Shown: positions 17,238 through 26,591 of the stretch, in pieces | How positions within the stretch are numbered: the first letter of the stretch is position 1 | Layout: each line of letters opens with the position of its first letter | Source of the DNA: Noviherbaspirillum humi | GTDB lineage: Bacteria > Pseudomonadota > Gammaproteobacteria > Burkholderiales > Burkholderiaceae_D | Direction of reading: 5' to 3' | Assembly (NCBI RefSeq): GCF_900188095.1 | Contig: NZ_FZOT01000019.1 | Coordinates: 26,244-90,243 of the forward strand | DNA length: 64,000 nucleotides | Notes under the pieces: model-generated | Told to the model about the DNA's origin: nothing | Database searches by the model: none | The model's input: only the letters and a program-made list of their open reading frames with translations | Made by a program: the position numbers and the translations under genes

Positions 17238-17572
17238 GATCGCTCCTTGTTTCTCTGGATGTGGCGGATAGCCGGTCATTGGATGTGAGGATGCGAGCGT
17301 GTTGGAAACCCGTGCAAGAACGGCCGTGGATGCCATCCACGCCGCGCGGCGCGCTGGTGCCGTCCGGCCCGTACCAGCACGGCGTCCGACGCCTGCGCGC
17401 ATGAAGGCAAACCTGCTGGGTTCATGACCCGCTCTGGAGTTAGACGCGCTCCGCTTGATAGGTTCTCAACTTTCCCCTCTTCAAGAAAAGGAAACGCCCG
17501 GCATTCGCAAGGGCTGCGAATGCCGGGCGCGATGGCTGCCATGGCTTTTCGCCAGGCGATACGAGCCGATCT
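17238..17572. other. Leader of the Ser/Gly-rich gene and 3' flank of the PAPVY lipoprotein
   Basis: 335 bp. It holds the ribosome-binding site of the Ser/Gly-rich gene and, at 17483-17529, the strong terminator of the lipoprotein gene. Nothing else was seen. Confidence 0.5.
17483..17529 (-). terminator. Strong rho-independent terminator of the PAPVY lipoprotein gene
   Basis: A perfect 15-bp stem CGCCCGGCATTCGCA (17495-17509) pairs with 17515-17529 around a 5-base loop. On the minus strand it is followed by TTTCCTTTTCTT. Confidence 0.85.
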
Positions 17573-17860
17573 TTACCAGCGATGATGGTGGCCGCCCCAT
17601 CCGCGACCGCCCCGGTAACCGAAATTGAAGCGGAAAGAGACAGGCGGCTCGACATAGACCGGAGCAGGACGAACATAAACCGGCGCAGGCTGGACGTATA
17701 CCGGGGCAGGCTGCGCATAGACCGGAGCCGGCTGGGTATACACCGGCGCATCGCGGTATATCACCGGTCCGCTCGCCACCGGCGGCGGACTGTAGACCGC
17801 GCAGCCGCCAAGCAGGCTGGCGAGAACGAGAGGGACGAGCGTGAGGATACGGGTCTTCAT
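17573..17860 (-). CDS. Small lipoprotein with PAPVY repeats
   Basis: 95 aa from the ATG at 17860-17858 (AAAGGAAAACC upstream). The signal peptide ends in lipobox LGGC (Cys20). The mature part has five to six copies of a seven-residue unit of the type QPAPVYV (YTQPAPVYAQPAPVYVQPAP and on), then VSFRFNFGYRGGRGWGGHHHRW. The repeat should form an extended proline-rich spacer between the lipid anchor and the His/Gly/Trp-rich tail. Comparable short lipoproteins are frequent in Oxalobacteraceae; function unknown. The 21-bp DNA repeat could vary in copy number. Confidence 0.8.
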   Translation of the reverse strand: MKTRILTLVPLVLASLLGGCAVYSPPPVASGPVIYRDAPVYTQPAPVYAQPAPVYVQPAPVYVRPAPVYVEPPVSFRFNFGYRGGRGWGGHHHRW

Positions 17861-18302
17861 GATGGTTTTCCTTTGTGACCAGTATAGGAAAACGGCGCAA
17901 AACAAAATCGGATATTGCCGTTTATTACAGCTGATACATGGCGCTACATTCCTCCTGGCCAGTCTCTAACGCGTTGGCACCCTAGCCGGACGACAGGATG
18001 CATCGAAATCAGACAATAACACTTGAATCCGAAACTAACCGCAGGCCGTCGGCGATCGCCGCGGTGGCTGGTTGCGCTGCGCGCTTGTGCTGACGCAAAG
18101 AGTCGGCTATTCGGTCATGGGTGCTTGTCAGCGTTCTCCCTTCGCGAATCGATGCAGCCTCGGCCGACTCGCCTACCTTCGCTGCATGATCCGCCACAGC
18201 CATTTTCGGCGCAAACAAAACGTCGCTCGCAGTTAGTATGTTTCATCGCGATGCCGGCCTCCTTATAATGCCAGTCTGCCTCACTCCTTAACGGCCATCA
18301 TC
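17861..18302. other. Divergent intergenic region between the PAPVY lipoprotein and ghrA
   Basis: 442 bp that must contain promoters for both genes. I saw no coding frame with support and no clear operator. The last 20 bp before ghrA hold only a weak ribosome-binding site. Confidence 0.4.
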
Positions 18303-19256
18303 ATGCGCATCCTTTTCCATCTCCCCGGCGACGATGCCGACGCCTGGTTGCATGACCTGAAAGCCGCCTGTCCCGAAGCGGAAATCCGGCAATGGACGCC
18401 GGGCGACGCACGGCCGGCCGACTACCTGCTGGCATGGAAGCCGCCGGCCGAGCTGCTGCGCGGACGCACCGGGCTGAAGGCGGTGTTCAATCTGGGGGCC
18501 GGCGTGGATGCCTTGCTCGACCTGCTGCGCCGGGAGCCGCAGCTGCTCCCGGCATCGGTCCCGATCATCAAGCTGGACGATGCCGGCATGGGAAGGCAGA
18601 TGGTGGAATACGTCATGCAGGCGGTGCTGCGCCATTTCCGCCGCGTCGACGACTATGAAGCGCTGCAGCGGCAGGGCATATGGCGCCCCTTGCCGCCGCG
18701 CCGACATGCCGAACACCCGATAGGCGTGATGGGCAGCGGCGCCCTGGGCGCGCAGGTGATTGCGGCCCTGGGCGCGGCCGGCTTTCCGGTGCGGGCCTGG
18801 AGCCGCCATCCGAAGCCGCTTGATGCCAGCGCAGCCGACGCCGCCCGCTTCGCGGGCAAGGACGCCTTGCCCGCGTTCCTGAACGGCCTGCAGCAACTGG
18901 TCAACATGCTGCCGCTGACGCCGGAAACCGGGAACATCCTCGACCGCGCCTGCTTCGACCGGCTGGCCGCCGGCGCCCATCTCGTCAACGTCGCCCGCGG
19001 CGCACACCTGGTGGAAGCGGACCTGCTCGATGCGCTGGCCAGCGGCCGGATCGCCGCCGCCACGCTCGACGTGTTCCGGCAGGAGCCGTTGCCGGCGGAT
19101 CACCCGTTCTGGCGCCACCCGCGCATCCGCATCACGCCCCATGTCTCGGCCCTCACCGAACGCGGCGCCAGCATTGTGCAGATCGTGTCGCGCCTTCATG
19201 CCATGGAACGGGGCGAAACGGCGGCAGGCGCCATCGATCGGGAACGCGGCTACTGA
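18303..19256 (+). CDS. ghrA: Glyoxylate/hydroxypyruvate reductase A
   Basis: 317 aa, D-isomer 2-hydroxyacid dehydrogenase family. The N-terminal substrate half includes AVFNLGAGVDALLDL. The NAD(P) fold starts at GVMGSGALGAQV, followed by WSRHPK, whose Arg favours NADPH. The catalytic triad is visible as Arg232 (NVARGAHLVE), Glu261 (RQEPLP) and His280 (TPHVSAL). It reduces glyoxylate or hydroxypyruvate to the corresponding hydroxyacid in the cytoplasm. Length and the short N-terminal domain match GhrA rather than GhrB. It stands alone between divergent neighbours. Confidence 0.9.
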   Translation: MRILFHLPGDDADAWLHDLKAACPEAEIRQWTPGDARPADYLLAWKPPAELLRGRTGLKAVFNLGAGVDALLDLLRREPQLLPASVPIIKLDDAGMGRQMVEYVMQAVLRHFRRVDDYEALQRQGIWRPLPPRRHAEHPIGVMGSGALGAQVIAALGAAGFPVRAWSRHPKPLDASAADAARFAGKDALPAFLNGLQQLVNMLPLTPETGNILDRACFDRLAAGAHLVNVARGAHLVEADLLDALASGRIAAATLDVFRQEPLPADHPFWRHPRIRITPHVSALTERGASIVQIVSRLHAMERGETAAGAIDRERGY

Positions 19257-19507
19257 TCGCCCAATAATTGCCACGGCTTGCCGGTTATTTCCGGAAGGAA
19301 GTGACGCATGCTTTCTGCGCATGCAATAATCAGGCTTCCCTTCCTTCCTGCAGCACTTATGGAATTCCGTCCTGCCGAAGCGGTGTACCCGATGCTTTCC
19401 CGTGGTCAGCAGGCTTGCCCCATCCCGATGATGCCCACCGGCTGCCTGCCCGGCCCGGGAAGCCGGCGGCGGGAAGCATGCGGCTCCGCCGTGCCGAGGG
19501 GCCGCAG

Positions 19508-21433
19508 ATGAAAGGATTGCCTCACCCGGCGCTGTTCTCCTTTCTCGGACGGGATGCGCGGCTGCGGCGCATGGTGGCTTACTGGGCCGCCACTGCCGGC
19601 CTCTACCTGCTGAGCCTGGCGCTGATGTGGCTGGCCGTGTGGCGGGGCGACATTGCGCGGGATGCGGCGGGCTGGCTCAGCCTGGCCATGGTGTCCGGCC
19701 TTGCGCTGTTTTATGTCCTGGTGCGCGCCAGCTCCCGCCTGCGCCTGACGCCGGCGCAGCTGGCGCTGGCGCAGGGCTGCTATGCCATTGCCTGCATTGT
19801 CGGCGCCTATGCCATTGCCGGGCCGATGCGCGGCGCCACCCTTGGCATTCTGGTGCTGGTGATGGTGTTCTGCGCCTTCAGCCTGACGCCGCGCCGCTCG
19901 CATCAACTGGGCCTGTTCGCCACCTGCCTGCTCGGCGCGGCCATCGTCGCCATGCGCATGATGGCCGCCCAGCCTTTTCCATGGCTGCACGAAGCGGTGC
20001 ATTTCACGCTGACGGCAAGCTTGATGGGATCGGTTTCCCTCCTCACCGGCCGCTTCAACCTGCTGCGCCAGCGCCTGAAGCAGCAAAAGGACGAGCTCGG
20101 CCACGCCCTGTCGCGCATCCAGCTGCTCGCCACCCGCGATGAACTGACCCAGCTCGCCAACCGGCGCTACATGAGCGAGCTGCTCGAATCGGAAGACAGA
20201 CGCCAGGACCGGGATGGGCAGTCGGTCTGCCTGGCCCTGCTCGACATCGACCTGTTCAAGCAGATCAACGACACCTACGGCCACGCCGTCGGCGACGAAG
20301 TCCTGCACAACTTCGCCCGCGAAGCCGAATCGGCGCTGCGCGCCACCGACGTGCTGGCGCGCTGGGGCGGCGAGGAATTCCTGCTGCTGCTGCGCAGCGC
20401 CGACCTGTCGCTGGCGGTGACGGTGTTGGAGCGCATGCAGAAGCACATCGCCTCCAGCACGCTCTGCGCCAGCGTCGCCGGCCTGCGCGTCACCTTTTCC
20501 GCCGGCATCACGGCGCTGGCCTCCGGTGAAACCGTGGCCGCCGGCGTCAAGCGCGCCGACCGGGCCATGCTGCATGCGAAGTCATCCGGCCGCAATGCGC
20601 TGCGCATCTTCGATCCCAGCCTGCAAGCGGAGCTCACCGCCCGCGCCGCCCTGGAAAGCGATCTGCGCCAGGCATTGCGGCTGGACCAGTTCATTCTCCA
20701 CTACCAGCCGCAGGTCGACCAGGATGGCCGGGTGGTGGGCGCCGAAGCGCTGGTACGCTGGCAGCATCCGGCGCGCGGCTTGCTGGCGCCGCTCGAATTC
20801 ATCCCGCTGGCCGAGGAAACCGGCCTCATCGTGCAGCTCGGCGAAATCATCCTGCGCCAGGCCTGCCGCCAGCTGGCGCAATGGCAGGCCAGTCCGGCAA
20901 CGGCCGGCCTGAGCCTGGCAGTGAATGTCAGCGCCCGCCAGTTCCGGCATCCGGATTTCCTGCAACTCGTTTTCGACGCGCTTGCGCAGAACGGGGCCGC
21001 GTCCGAAGGTCTGGAACTGGAGCTGACCGAAAGCGTGCTGGTGGACGACATCGAGGACACCATCGGCAAAATGCGCCGCCTGAAGCAGGAAGGCGTGCGC
21101 TTCTCGCTGGACGACTTCGGCACCGGCTATTCATCGCTGGCCTACCTGAAGCGGCTGCCGCTCGACCAGCTGAAGATCGACCGCTCCTTCGTGCGCGACA
21201 TCCTCGACGATGGCAACGATGCCATCATCGCCCGCAGCATCATCGCGCTCGGCCGCAACCTCGGGCTGGCGGTGATCGCGGAAGGCGTGGAAGCGCCGGA
21301 GCAGAAAGCCTTCCTGGAAACCATGGGCTGCGGCCGATTCCAGGGCTATCTCTTCGGCCGGCCGGCGCCGGCCGACGCGTTTGCCGCCCTGCTGCAGCCC
21401 AAGCCCGCGTCCGCTCCGTCCGCCATCGGTTGA
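19508..21433 (+). CDS. Membrane GGDEF-EAL protein (diguanylate cyclase / phosphodiesterase)
   Basis: 641 aa from the ATG at 19508, preceded by GAGGGG; an upstream in-frame extension is unlikely because this start leads directly into membrane helices. About six helices occupy residues 15-185. The GGDEF domain (about 205-365) has an intact GGEEF at 287-291. The EAL domain (about 385-630) has Glu413 in EALVRW, DDFGTGYSSLAYL and LKIDRSFV, so most metal ligands are present. It may therefore make or degrade c-di-GMP, or use the GGDEF domain for regulation. The membrane part resembles no named sensor domain. Signal unknown. Confidence 0.9.
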   Translation: MKGLPHPALFSFLGRDARLRRMVAYWAATAGLYLLSLALMWLAVWRGDIARDAAGWLSLAMVSGLALFYVLVRASSRLRLTPAQLALAQGCYAIACIVGAYAIAGPMRGATLGILVLVMVFCAFSLTPRRSHQLGLFATCLLGAAIVAMRMMAAQPFPWLHEAVHFTLTASLMGSVSLLTGRFNLLRQRLKQQKDELGHALSRIQLLATRDELTQLANRRYMSELLESEDRRQDRDGQSVCLALLDIDLFKQINDTYGHAVGDEVLHNFAREAESALRATDVLARWGGEEFLLLLRSADLSLAVTVLERMQKHIASSTLCASVAGLRVTFSAGITALASGETVAAGVKRADRAMLHAKSSGRNALRIFDPSLQAELTARAALESDLRQALRLDQFILHYQPQVDQDGRVVGAEALVRWQHPARGLLAPLEFIPLAEETGLIVQLGEIILRQACRQLAQWQASPATAGLSLAVNVSARQFRHPDFLQLVFDALAQNGAASEGLELELTESVLVDDIEDTIGKMRRLKQEGVRFSLDDFGTGYSSLAYLKRLPLDQLKIDRSFVRDILDDGNDAIIARSIIALGRNLGLAVIAEGVEAPEQKAFLETMGCGRFQGYLFGRPAPADAFAALLQPKPASAPSAIG

Positions 21434-21658
21434 CGCTTTCCCGGCGCTATTCGCTGCGCCCGGACTGGAAAATCCCCTCCTCAAGCCGCCCTGCGGCCAG
21501 CCGAATCCAACGGCCATACTTGCCGTGGTGCATTGCAACTTGACAATCTGCATGGACAGTTCATTCTTGCAATGCATTAAACCAAAAGACGGAATGAAGT
21601 AAGGGAACACTGTAGAGCCATTTTCTTTGATGCATCCGACAAAAAGAGGAGACTGAAC

Positions 21659-22795
21659 ATGAAGAAAAGCGTCAAGGCAGCAGACCAGACATCCGGCAAC
21701 CGCCGCCGCTTTCTCGGCAAGGCGGCTGCCGGCACCGCAACCGCAATCGCCTTCCCGATGGTGGCGAAGGCACAGACCCCCACCCAGTTCCGCTTCCAGA
21801 GCACCTGGCCCTCCAAGGACATCTTCCACGAATACGCTCTCGACTTTGCCAAGAAGGTCAACGACATGACCGGCGGCGAGCTCAAGATCGACGTGCTGCC
21901 GGCCGGCGCCGTGGTGCCCGCCTTCGGCCTGCTCGACGCCGTTTCCAAGGGCACGCTGGACGGCGGCCATGGCGTGATGGGCTACAACTACGGCAAGCAG
22001 GCGGCCATCGCCCTGTGGACTTCCGGCCCGGCCTACGGCATGGATGCCAACATGGTACTGGCCTGGCACAAGTACGGCGGCGGCAAGGAACTGCTGGCCA
22101 AGCTGTACGACTCCATCGGCGCCAATGTCGTCACCTTCCTCACCGGTCCGATGCCGAGCCAGCCGCTCGGCTGGTTCAAGAAGCCGATCACGAAGAAGGA
22201 AGACTTCAAGGGCCTGAAATACCGCACCAACGGCCTCGCCATCGACCTCTTCACCGCCATGGGCGCGGCGGTGAATGCGCTGCCCGGCGGCGAGATCGTG
22301 CCGGCGCTGGACCGCGGCCTGCTCGACGGCGCCGAATTCAACAATGCCACCTCCGACCGGGTGCTCGGCTTCCCCGACGTGTCCAAGGTCTGCATGCTGC
22401 AGAGCTTCCACCAGAGCGCCGAACAGTTCGAGATCAGCTTCAACAAGAACAAGTACAACGCCCTGCCCGCCAAGCTCAAGGCCATCATCGATAATGCGGT
22501 GGAGGCCTCATCGGCCGACATGTCGTGGAAGGCGGTCGACCGCTACTCCACCGACTATCGCGAGCTGCAGGCCAAGGATAAGGTCAAGTTCTACAAGACC
22601 CCCGACTCGCTGCTGCAGGAACAGATCAAGATCTGGGATGAGGTAGTGGCGAAGAAGCGCGAGGGCAATCCGCTGTTCCAGGAAGTCGAGAAGTCGATGC
22701 GTGCCTTCGCCGAGCGCGCGGTGAAGTGGGACATGGATACCAACAATCCGCGCCGCATGGCCTACAACCACTACTTCGCCAAGAAAACTTCCTAA
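21659..22795 (+). CDS. TRAP transporter periplasmic receptor (DctP family), Tat-exported
   Basis: 378 aa. A twin-arginine signal (NRRRFLGKAA at 14-23, cleavage near AKAQ at about 40) indicates export of the folded protein. The mature part has the DctP fold: FRFQSTWPSKDIFHEYA, then GLKYRTNGLAIDLFTAMGAAV with the ligand-binding Arg, and ELQAKDKVKFYKTPDSLL. The chain resembles the mannitol/chloroaromatic-type TRAP receptors (FcbT1-like), which bind organic acids. The ribosome-binding site AAGAGGAG precedes the ATG. It heads a transporter operon with the small and large permease genes; the 143-bp gap to dctQ may allow higher receptor expression. Confidence 0.9.
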   Translation: MKKSVKAADQTSGNRRRFLGKAAAGTATAIAFPMVAKAQTPTQFRFQSTWPSKDIFHEYALDFAKKVNDMTGGELKIDVLPAGAVVPAFGLLDAVSKGTLDGGHGVMGYNYGKQAAIALWTSGPAYGMDANMVLAWHKYGGGKELLAKLYDSIGANVVTFLTGPMPSQPLGWFKKPITKKEDFKGLKYRTNGLAIDLFTAMGAAVNALPGGEIVPALDRGLLDGAEFNNATSDRVLGFPDVSKVCMLQSFHQSAEQFEISFNKNKYNALPAKLKAIIDNAVEASSADMSWKAVDRYSTDYRELQAKDKVKFYKTPDSLLQEQIKIWDEVVAKKREGNPLFQEVEKSMRAFAERAVKWDMDTNNPRRMAYNHYFAKKTS

Positions 22796-22938
22796 CCCCC
22801 GCTGGCTGGAAGCTCGAACCGCCCGCGGCAGCGCATGCGCTGCCGCGGCGGCGATTACGCCAGCAATAGACGCCGCGGCTCGGCCTTGGCTCCGGCTCGG
22901 CTGCGCCGTCTTTGCGAAGAAAGATCAGGTGAACAAGA

Positions 22939-23604
22939 ATGAGCGTAAAGTCGCTGTTAACCGCCGCTGACCGGATCAGTACCTGGGTCGGCAAGGCGGC
23001 GTCATGGCTGATGGTGGTCCTGATGATCGTCATCTGCGTCGAAGTATTCAAACGCTATTTCCTCAACGCGCCGACGTCATGGATCTTCGACGTCAGCAAC
23101 ATCATTTATGGAACGGCCTTCATGCTGGCCGGGGCCTATGCCATGGCCCAGGACGGCCATGTGCGCGGCGATTTTTTCTACGCCAACATGAAGCCGAGAA
23201 CCCAGGCCGCCCTGGACCTGGTGCTTTACGTGCTGCTTTTCATCCCCGGCATCCTGGCCCTGATGTACGCAGGCTATGACTATGCGCGCGACTCCTGGCG
23301 CATTCTCGAACATTCCACCACCAGCTCCGACGGCCCGCCCGTCTATCACTTCAAGACGGTGATTCCGGTGGCGGGCGCGCTGATGATGCTGCAGGGCATA
23401 GCCGAAATGATCCGCTGCGTGGTATGCCTGAAGACCGGCGAATGGCCGGCCCGTCTCAAGGACGCCGAGGAAATCGACGTCATCGAACAGCAGCTCGCCA
23501 ACAGCGCCTATGTCGACGAAGAGGACAGAAAATTGGCGATAGAACGGGCACATTCAATCGAAAGCGAAGCCAAGCTTCGCGGAACCGCGGAAGGAGAACG
23601 TTGA
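22939..23604 (+). CDS. TRAP transporter small permease (DctQ family)
   Basis: 221 aa with four membrane helices in the first 165 residues and a charged cytoplasmic tail. Landmarks are EVFKRYFLNAPTSWIFDVSN after helix 1, DGHVRGDFF and MLQGIAEMIRC, all typical of DctQ subunits of the COG4665 branch. It forms the membrane complex with DctM. The stop overlaps the start of the large subunit (TGATG), so the two are translationally coupled. Confidence 0.9.
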   Translation: MSVKSLLTAADRISTWVGKAASWLMVVLMIVICVEVFKRYFLNAPTSWIFDVSNIIYGTAFMLAGAYAMAQDGHVRGDFFYANMKPRTQAALDLVLYVLLFIPGILALMYAGYDYARDSWRILEHSTTSSDGPPVYHFKTVIPVAGALMMLQGIAEMIRCVVCLKTGEWPARLKDAEEIDVIEQQLANSAYVDEEDRKLAIERAHSIESEAKLRGTAEGER

Positions 23605-25460
23605 TGAGCGAACCCGCACTCGGCCTGCTGATGCTGGTGTTGATCATCGGCTTCATCCTGATGGGCTTTCCCACGGCATTCACCCTGATGGGCCTGGGCA
23701 CCGCCTTCGGCTTCTACACTTTCTACGACCCGGCGCAGTCCTGGATCGACAACAAGGTATTCGACCTGATGGTCCAGCGTACTTACGGCGCCATGACCAA
23801 CGACGTGCTGATATCGATTCCGCTGTTCGTGCTGATGGGCTATGTGATGGAACGCGGCGCGCTGGTGGACAAGATGTTCTACAGCTTCCAGTTCGCTTTC
23901 CGCCGATTGCCGGCTTCGCTGGCGGTGGCATCCCTGATCGTATGCACCATCTGGGGCATCGCCAGCGGCCTGGTGGGAGCGGTGGTGGTGCTGATGGGCG
24001 TGATTGCCTTCAATCCGATGCTCAAGGCCGGCTATGACACCCGCCTGGCGGCAGGCGTCATCACCGCCGGCGGCACGCTCGGCATCCTGATCCCGCCCTC
24101 GGTGATGATCATCGTCTACGCAGCCGTGGCCGGCCAGTCGGTGGTCAAGCTCTACGCCGCCGCCATGTTCCCGGGCTTCTTCCTGGCGCTGCTCTACCTG
24201 GTGTACATCATCGGCTGGGCCATCATCAATCCCAGGATCGCGCCGCGCCTGCCGGTTGAGAAAACGCATATCCCGGTGCCAGCCTGGGTGCCCCGGCTGC
24301 AAGCGTCCTACTCGAAGAAACTGCTGCCGGCCTTGGTGGGCGCCACGCTGTTGCCGCGCAAGGCGCTCGCCCTCAGCGCCGATGGCGTCCAGCTCAGCTA
24401 TAACCTGATCTTGCGGAACCTCGCTACCGCGCTGGTGCCGCTGGCGCTGGTGGCGGCCACCCTCGGCTCGACCTGGTGGTATGTGGTGGTGCGCCCCGCC
24501 GCCGATGCGCCGCCTCCGCCGCCCGCAGCCGTCACCCAGCCGCGGGAGGAAGCCAAGCCCCAGGCCGATGACGTGCCGCAGGCGCTGGAAATCGATCAGG
24601 CCAGCCCGTCGCAAGAGATCAGCAGCGAATCCGACGGCCCGATACAGATGGGTTCGCTGGAAGAGCCTTCCAAGGAGGAAACCCAGGCGGCCGGCCCGAG
24701 CAGCGATTTCTACAAGTATTTTGCGTTGACCTGCGGCTTGCTGGCGCTGCTGCTCATCTACTACTACTGGGTGATGGAAGCGGAGCAGTTCGAGTTGCTG
24801 AAGCTGCTGGTGTCGTCCACGCTGCCGCTCGGCATCCTGACCTTGCTGGTGCTGGGCGTGATCTTGTTCGGCATCACCACCGCCACCGAATCCGCCGCGG
24901 TGGGTGCCGCCGGCGCCTTCCTGCTCGCCTGGCAGGCGAGGACGCTGACATGGAAGAAGACCAAGGAAGCGGTGTTCCTGACTTCCAAGACCACCGCCAT
25001 GGTGTGCTGGCTGTTCGTCGGATCGGCCATCTTCTCGGCGGTGTTCGCCATCCTCGGCGGCCAGGCGCTGGTGGAAAAGTGGGTGCTCTCGCTGGATCTG
25101 ACGCCGCTGCAGTTCATGCTGCTGTCGCAGGCGATCATCTTCCTGCTCGGCTGGCCGCTGGAATGGACCGAGATCATCGTGATCTTCGTGCCGATCTTCC
25201 TGCCGCTGCTGAAGCACTTCAACATCGACCCGATCCTGTGGGGCACGCTGGTGTTCGTCAACCTGCAGGCCGCCTTCCTCTCGCCGCCGGTCGCCATGTC
25301 GGCCTTCTACCTGAAGGGCGTGGCGCCATCGCATGTCACCATCAACCAGATCTTCGCCGGCATGATGCCCTACATGCTGATCGTGATCGTGTGCATGGTG
25401 CTCATGTACCTGTGGCCGGGACTGACGCTGTGGCTGCCGAACTACCTGTACGGCGGTTGA
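23604..25460 (+). CDS. TRAP transporter large permease (DctM family) with extended central insertion
   Basis: 618 aa, against about 430 for ordinary DctM. The N-terminal part (LMVLIIGFILMGFPTAFTLMGLG, VGAVVVLMGVIAF, GGTLGILIPPSVMIIVYA) and the C-terminal part (GITTATESAAVGAAGAFLL, PPVAMSAFYLKGV) are standard. Between them, about residues 235-395, lie two extra membrane segments. The linker joining these is rich in Pro, Glu and Ser (DAPPPPPAAV through SLEEPSKEE). Long DctM variants are known in the mannitol/chloroaromatic group, so this could be a subfamily trait. The subunit drives sodium-linked uptake of the receptor-bound acid. The start is the ATG overlapping the dctQ stop, behind AAGGAGAACG. 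Confidence 0.9.
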   Translation: MSEPALGLLMLVLIIGFILMGFPTAFTLMGLGTAFGFYTFYDPAQSWIDNKVFDLMVQRTYGAMTNDVLISIPLFVLMGYVMERGALVDKMFYSFQFAFRRLPASLAVASLIVCTIWGIASGLVGAVVVLMGVIAFNPMLKAGYDTRLAAGVITAGGTLGILIPPSVMIIVYAAVAGQSVVKLYAAAMFPGFFLALLYLVYIIGWAIINPRIAPRLPVEKTHIPVPAWVPRLQASYSKKLLPALVGATLLPRKALALSADGVQLSYNLILRNLATALVPLALVAATLGSTWWYVVVRPAADAPPPPPAAVTQPREEAKPQADDVPQALEIDQASPSQEISSESDGPIQMGSLEEPSKEETQAAGPSSDFYKYFALTCGLLALLLIYYYWVMEAEQFELLKLLVSSTLPLGILTLLVLGVILFGITTATESAAVGAAGAFLLAWQARTLTWKKTKEAVFLTSKTTAMVCWLFVGSAIFSAVFAILGGQALVEKWVLSLDLTPLQFMLLSQAIIFLLGWPLEWTEIIVIFVPIFLPLLKHFNIDPILWGTLVFVNLQAAFLSPPVAMSAFYLKGVAPSHVTINQIFAGMMPYMLIVIVCMVLMYLWPGLTLWLPNYLYGG

Positions 25461-25480
25461 GCTTGAAGGGATGTTGAAAC

Positions 25481-25513
25481 CGCCCGGACCGCAGTGAAAC
25501 AACGGTCCGGGCG
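25481..25513. terminator. Hairpin between convergent dctM and MBL-hydrolase genes
   Basis: A perfect 11-bp stem CGCCCGGACCG / CGGTCCGGGCG lies 20 bp after the dctM stop and 8 bp after the facing stop codon. It lacks a long T run on either side, but its position suggests it ends transcription in both directions. Confidence 0.6.
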
Positions 25514-25521
25514 AAACAGCT

Positions 25522-26487
25522 TCAGCGCATCGGCTGATAATTCACCGGCACCCAGACATAGCCCTTGCCCTGCTGGCGCAGGTGGCCGATGCCGGGGAAG
25601 GAAAGATGGGCGCCGGCGGCGAGATAGCCCTGCTTCGCCGCCTCGGCGAAGGCGCGCTTGCGCTGCGCCGCGGCGGCCTTGGCGTCAGTGTCGAACTGGA
25701 TGGTGACCGAGGGATCGTCGAACTGCACCGCGGCTACGTGGATCAGGTCGCCCCACAATGCGAGCTTCTGCCCGCGGCTCTCCACCATGTACACGCTGTG
25801 GCCGGCGGTATGGCCATGAGCGGGGACGGCGCGTATGCCGGGTGTCAGCTCGGTCTCGCCTTCGAAAGGCTTGAGGCGGTCCGTCTTTGCATACGGATTC
25901 AGCGAAGCCATTGCGCCCTGGAAGAAGCCCTTGGCATCCTGGGGCGCCTTGTCCATATTGGCCTGGCTCAGCCAGAAGTCGGCATCATGCTTGTCGACCC
26001 GCACCACCGCATTCGGGAACACCCGCTGCTCGCCCTCGGCCAGGCCGCCGATATGGTCGGGATGCAGGTGGGTGATGTAGATTTCGTCCACCTGCTCCGG
26101 CTGGTAGCCGGCCGCCTTCAGCGTGGCAGCAAGGTTGCCAAGCGTCGGTCCGAACAGCTTGCCGGCGCCGGCATCGACCAGCACCAGCTTGCTGCCGGTA
26201 TTGACGAGATAGGCATTGACCGAGGTTTCCACCGGCGGCTTGAGAAAGCTGCGTCCCAGCGCCTGACGGGTCTTTTCCGGCTTGATGTTGGTGAGCAGCG
26301 TGTCCACCGGCAGGGCGACGGTGCCATCCGATAGCGCGGTGATCTCGAAGTCGCCCAGCATCATGCGGTAAAAGGCGGGCGCCGAAGTCTTGGCCATCGG
26401 CGCGGCGGCATGGGCGACTGGAGCGAGGGAGCCGGCGGTGCCGGCAAAGGCGAGGGAAACAGCGAGCAGCAGGCGGGACATTTTCAT
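25522..26487 (-). CDS. Exported metallo-beta-lactamase-fold hydrolase
   Basis: 321 aa from the ATG at 26487-26485, behind AAGGAGAACCGCCG. Residues 1-30 are a Sec signal peptide (cleavage near AHA-AAP). The zinc motif THLHPDHIGGL (HxHxDH) is complete, with AHGHTAGHSVYMVE and ALWGDLIHVAAVQ giving further ligands. The overall layout resembles the methyl-parathion-hydrolase/AttM-like branch, whose members open lactones or cleave organophosphates. Candidate substrates therefore include acyl-homoserine lactones, but nothing here proves it. It converges with dctM. Confidence 0.85.
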   Translation of the reverse strand: MKMSRLLLAVSLAFAGTAGSLAPVAHAAAPMAKTSAPAFYRMMLGDFEITALSDGTVALPVDTLLTNIKPEKTRQALGRSFLKPPVETSVNAYLVNTGSKLVLVDAGAGKLFGPTLGNLAATLKAAGYQPEQVDEIYITHLHPDHIGGLAEGEQRVFPNAVVRVDKHDADFWLSQANMDKAPQDAKGFFQGAMASLNPYAKTDRLKPFEGETELTPGIRAVPAHGHTAGHSVYMVESRGQKLALWGDLIHVAAVQFDDPSVTIQFDTDAKAAAAQRKRAFAEAAKQGYLAAGAHLSFPGIGHLRQQGKGYVWVPVNYQPMR

Positions 26488-26561
26488 CGGCGGTTCTCCT
26501 TGGTGGTTGGCGGGCATATGCTGCTTGGCATTATGCCCAACTCCGCCCAAGGCCACCGGCA

Positions 26562-26583
26562 AGGGCCGGCGCATGCCGGCCCT
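26562..26583 (-). terminator. Terminator-like hairpin after the MCP gene
   Basis: A 9-bp GC-rich stem AGGGCCGGC / GCCGGCCCT with a 4-base loop directly follows the MCP stop codon on the minus strand. No T run follows, so it may only stabilise the 3' end. Confidence 0.45.
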
Positions 26584-26591
26584 GCGAGAAG

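Noticed and set aside
16673..17271. Open plus-strand frames opposite the Ser-rich gene (Glu/Leu/Pro/Val repeats)
   Set aside because: They are complements of the low-complexity Ser/Gly codons; the minus-strand gene has signal peptide, start and terminator.
23508..25502. Long minus-strand open frame across dctM
   Set aside because: Antisense shadow of a well-recognised transporter gene; His/Gln/Arg-rich nonsense.
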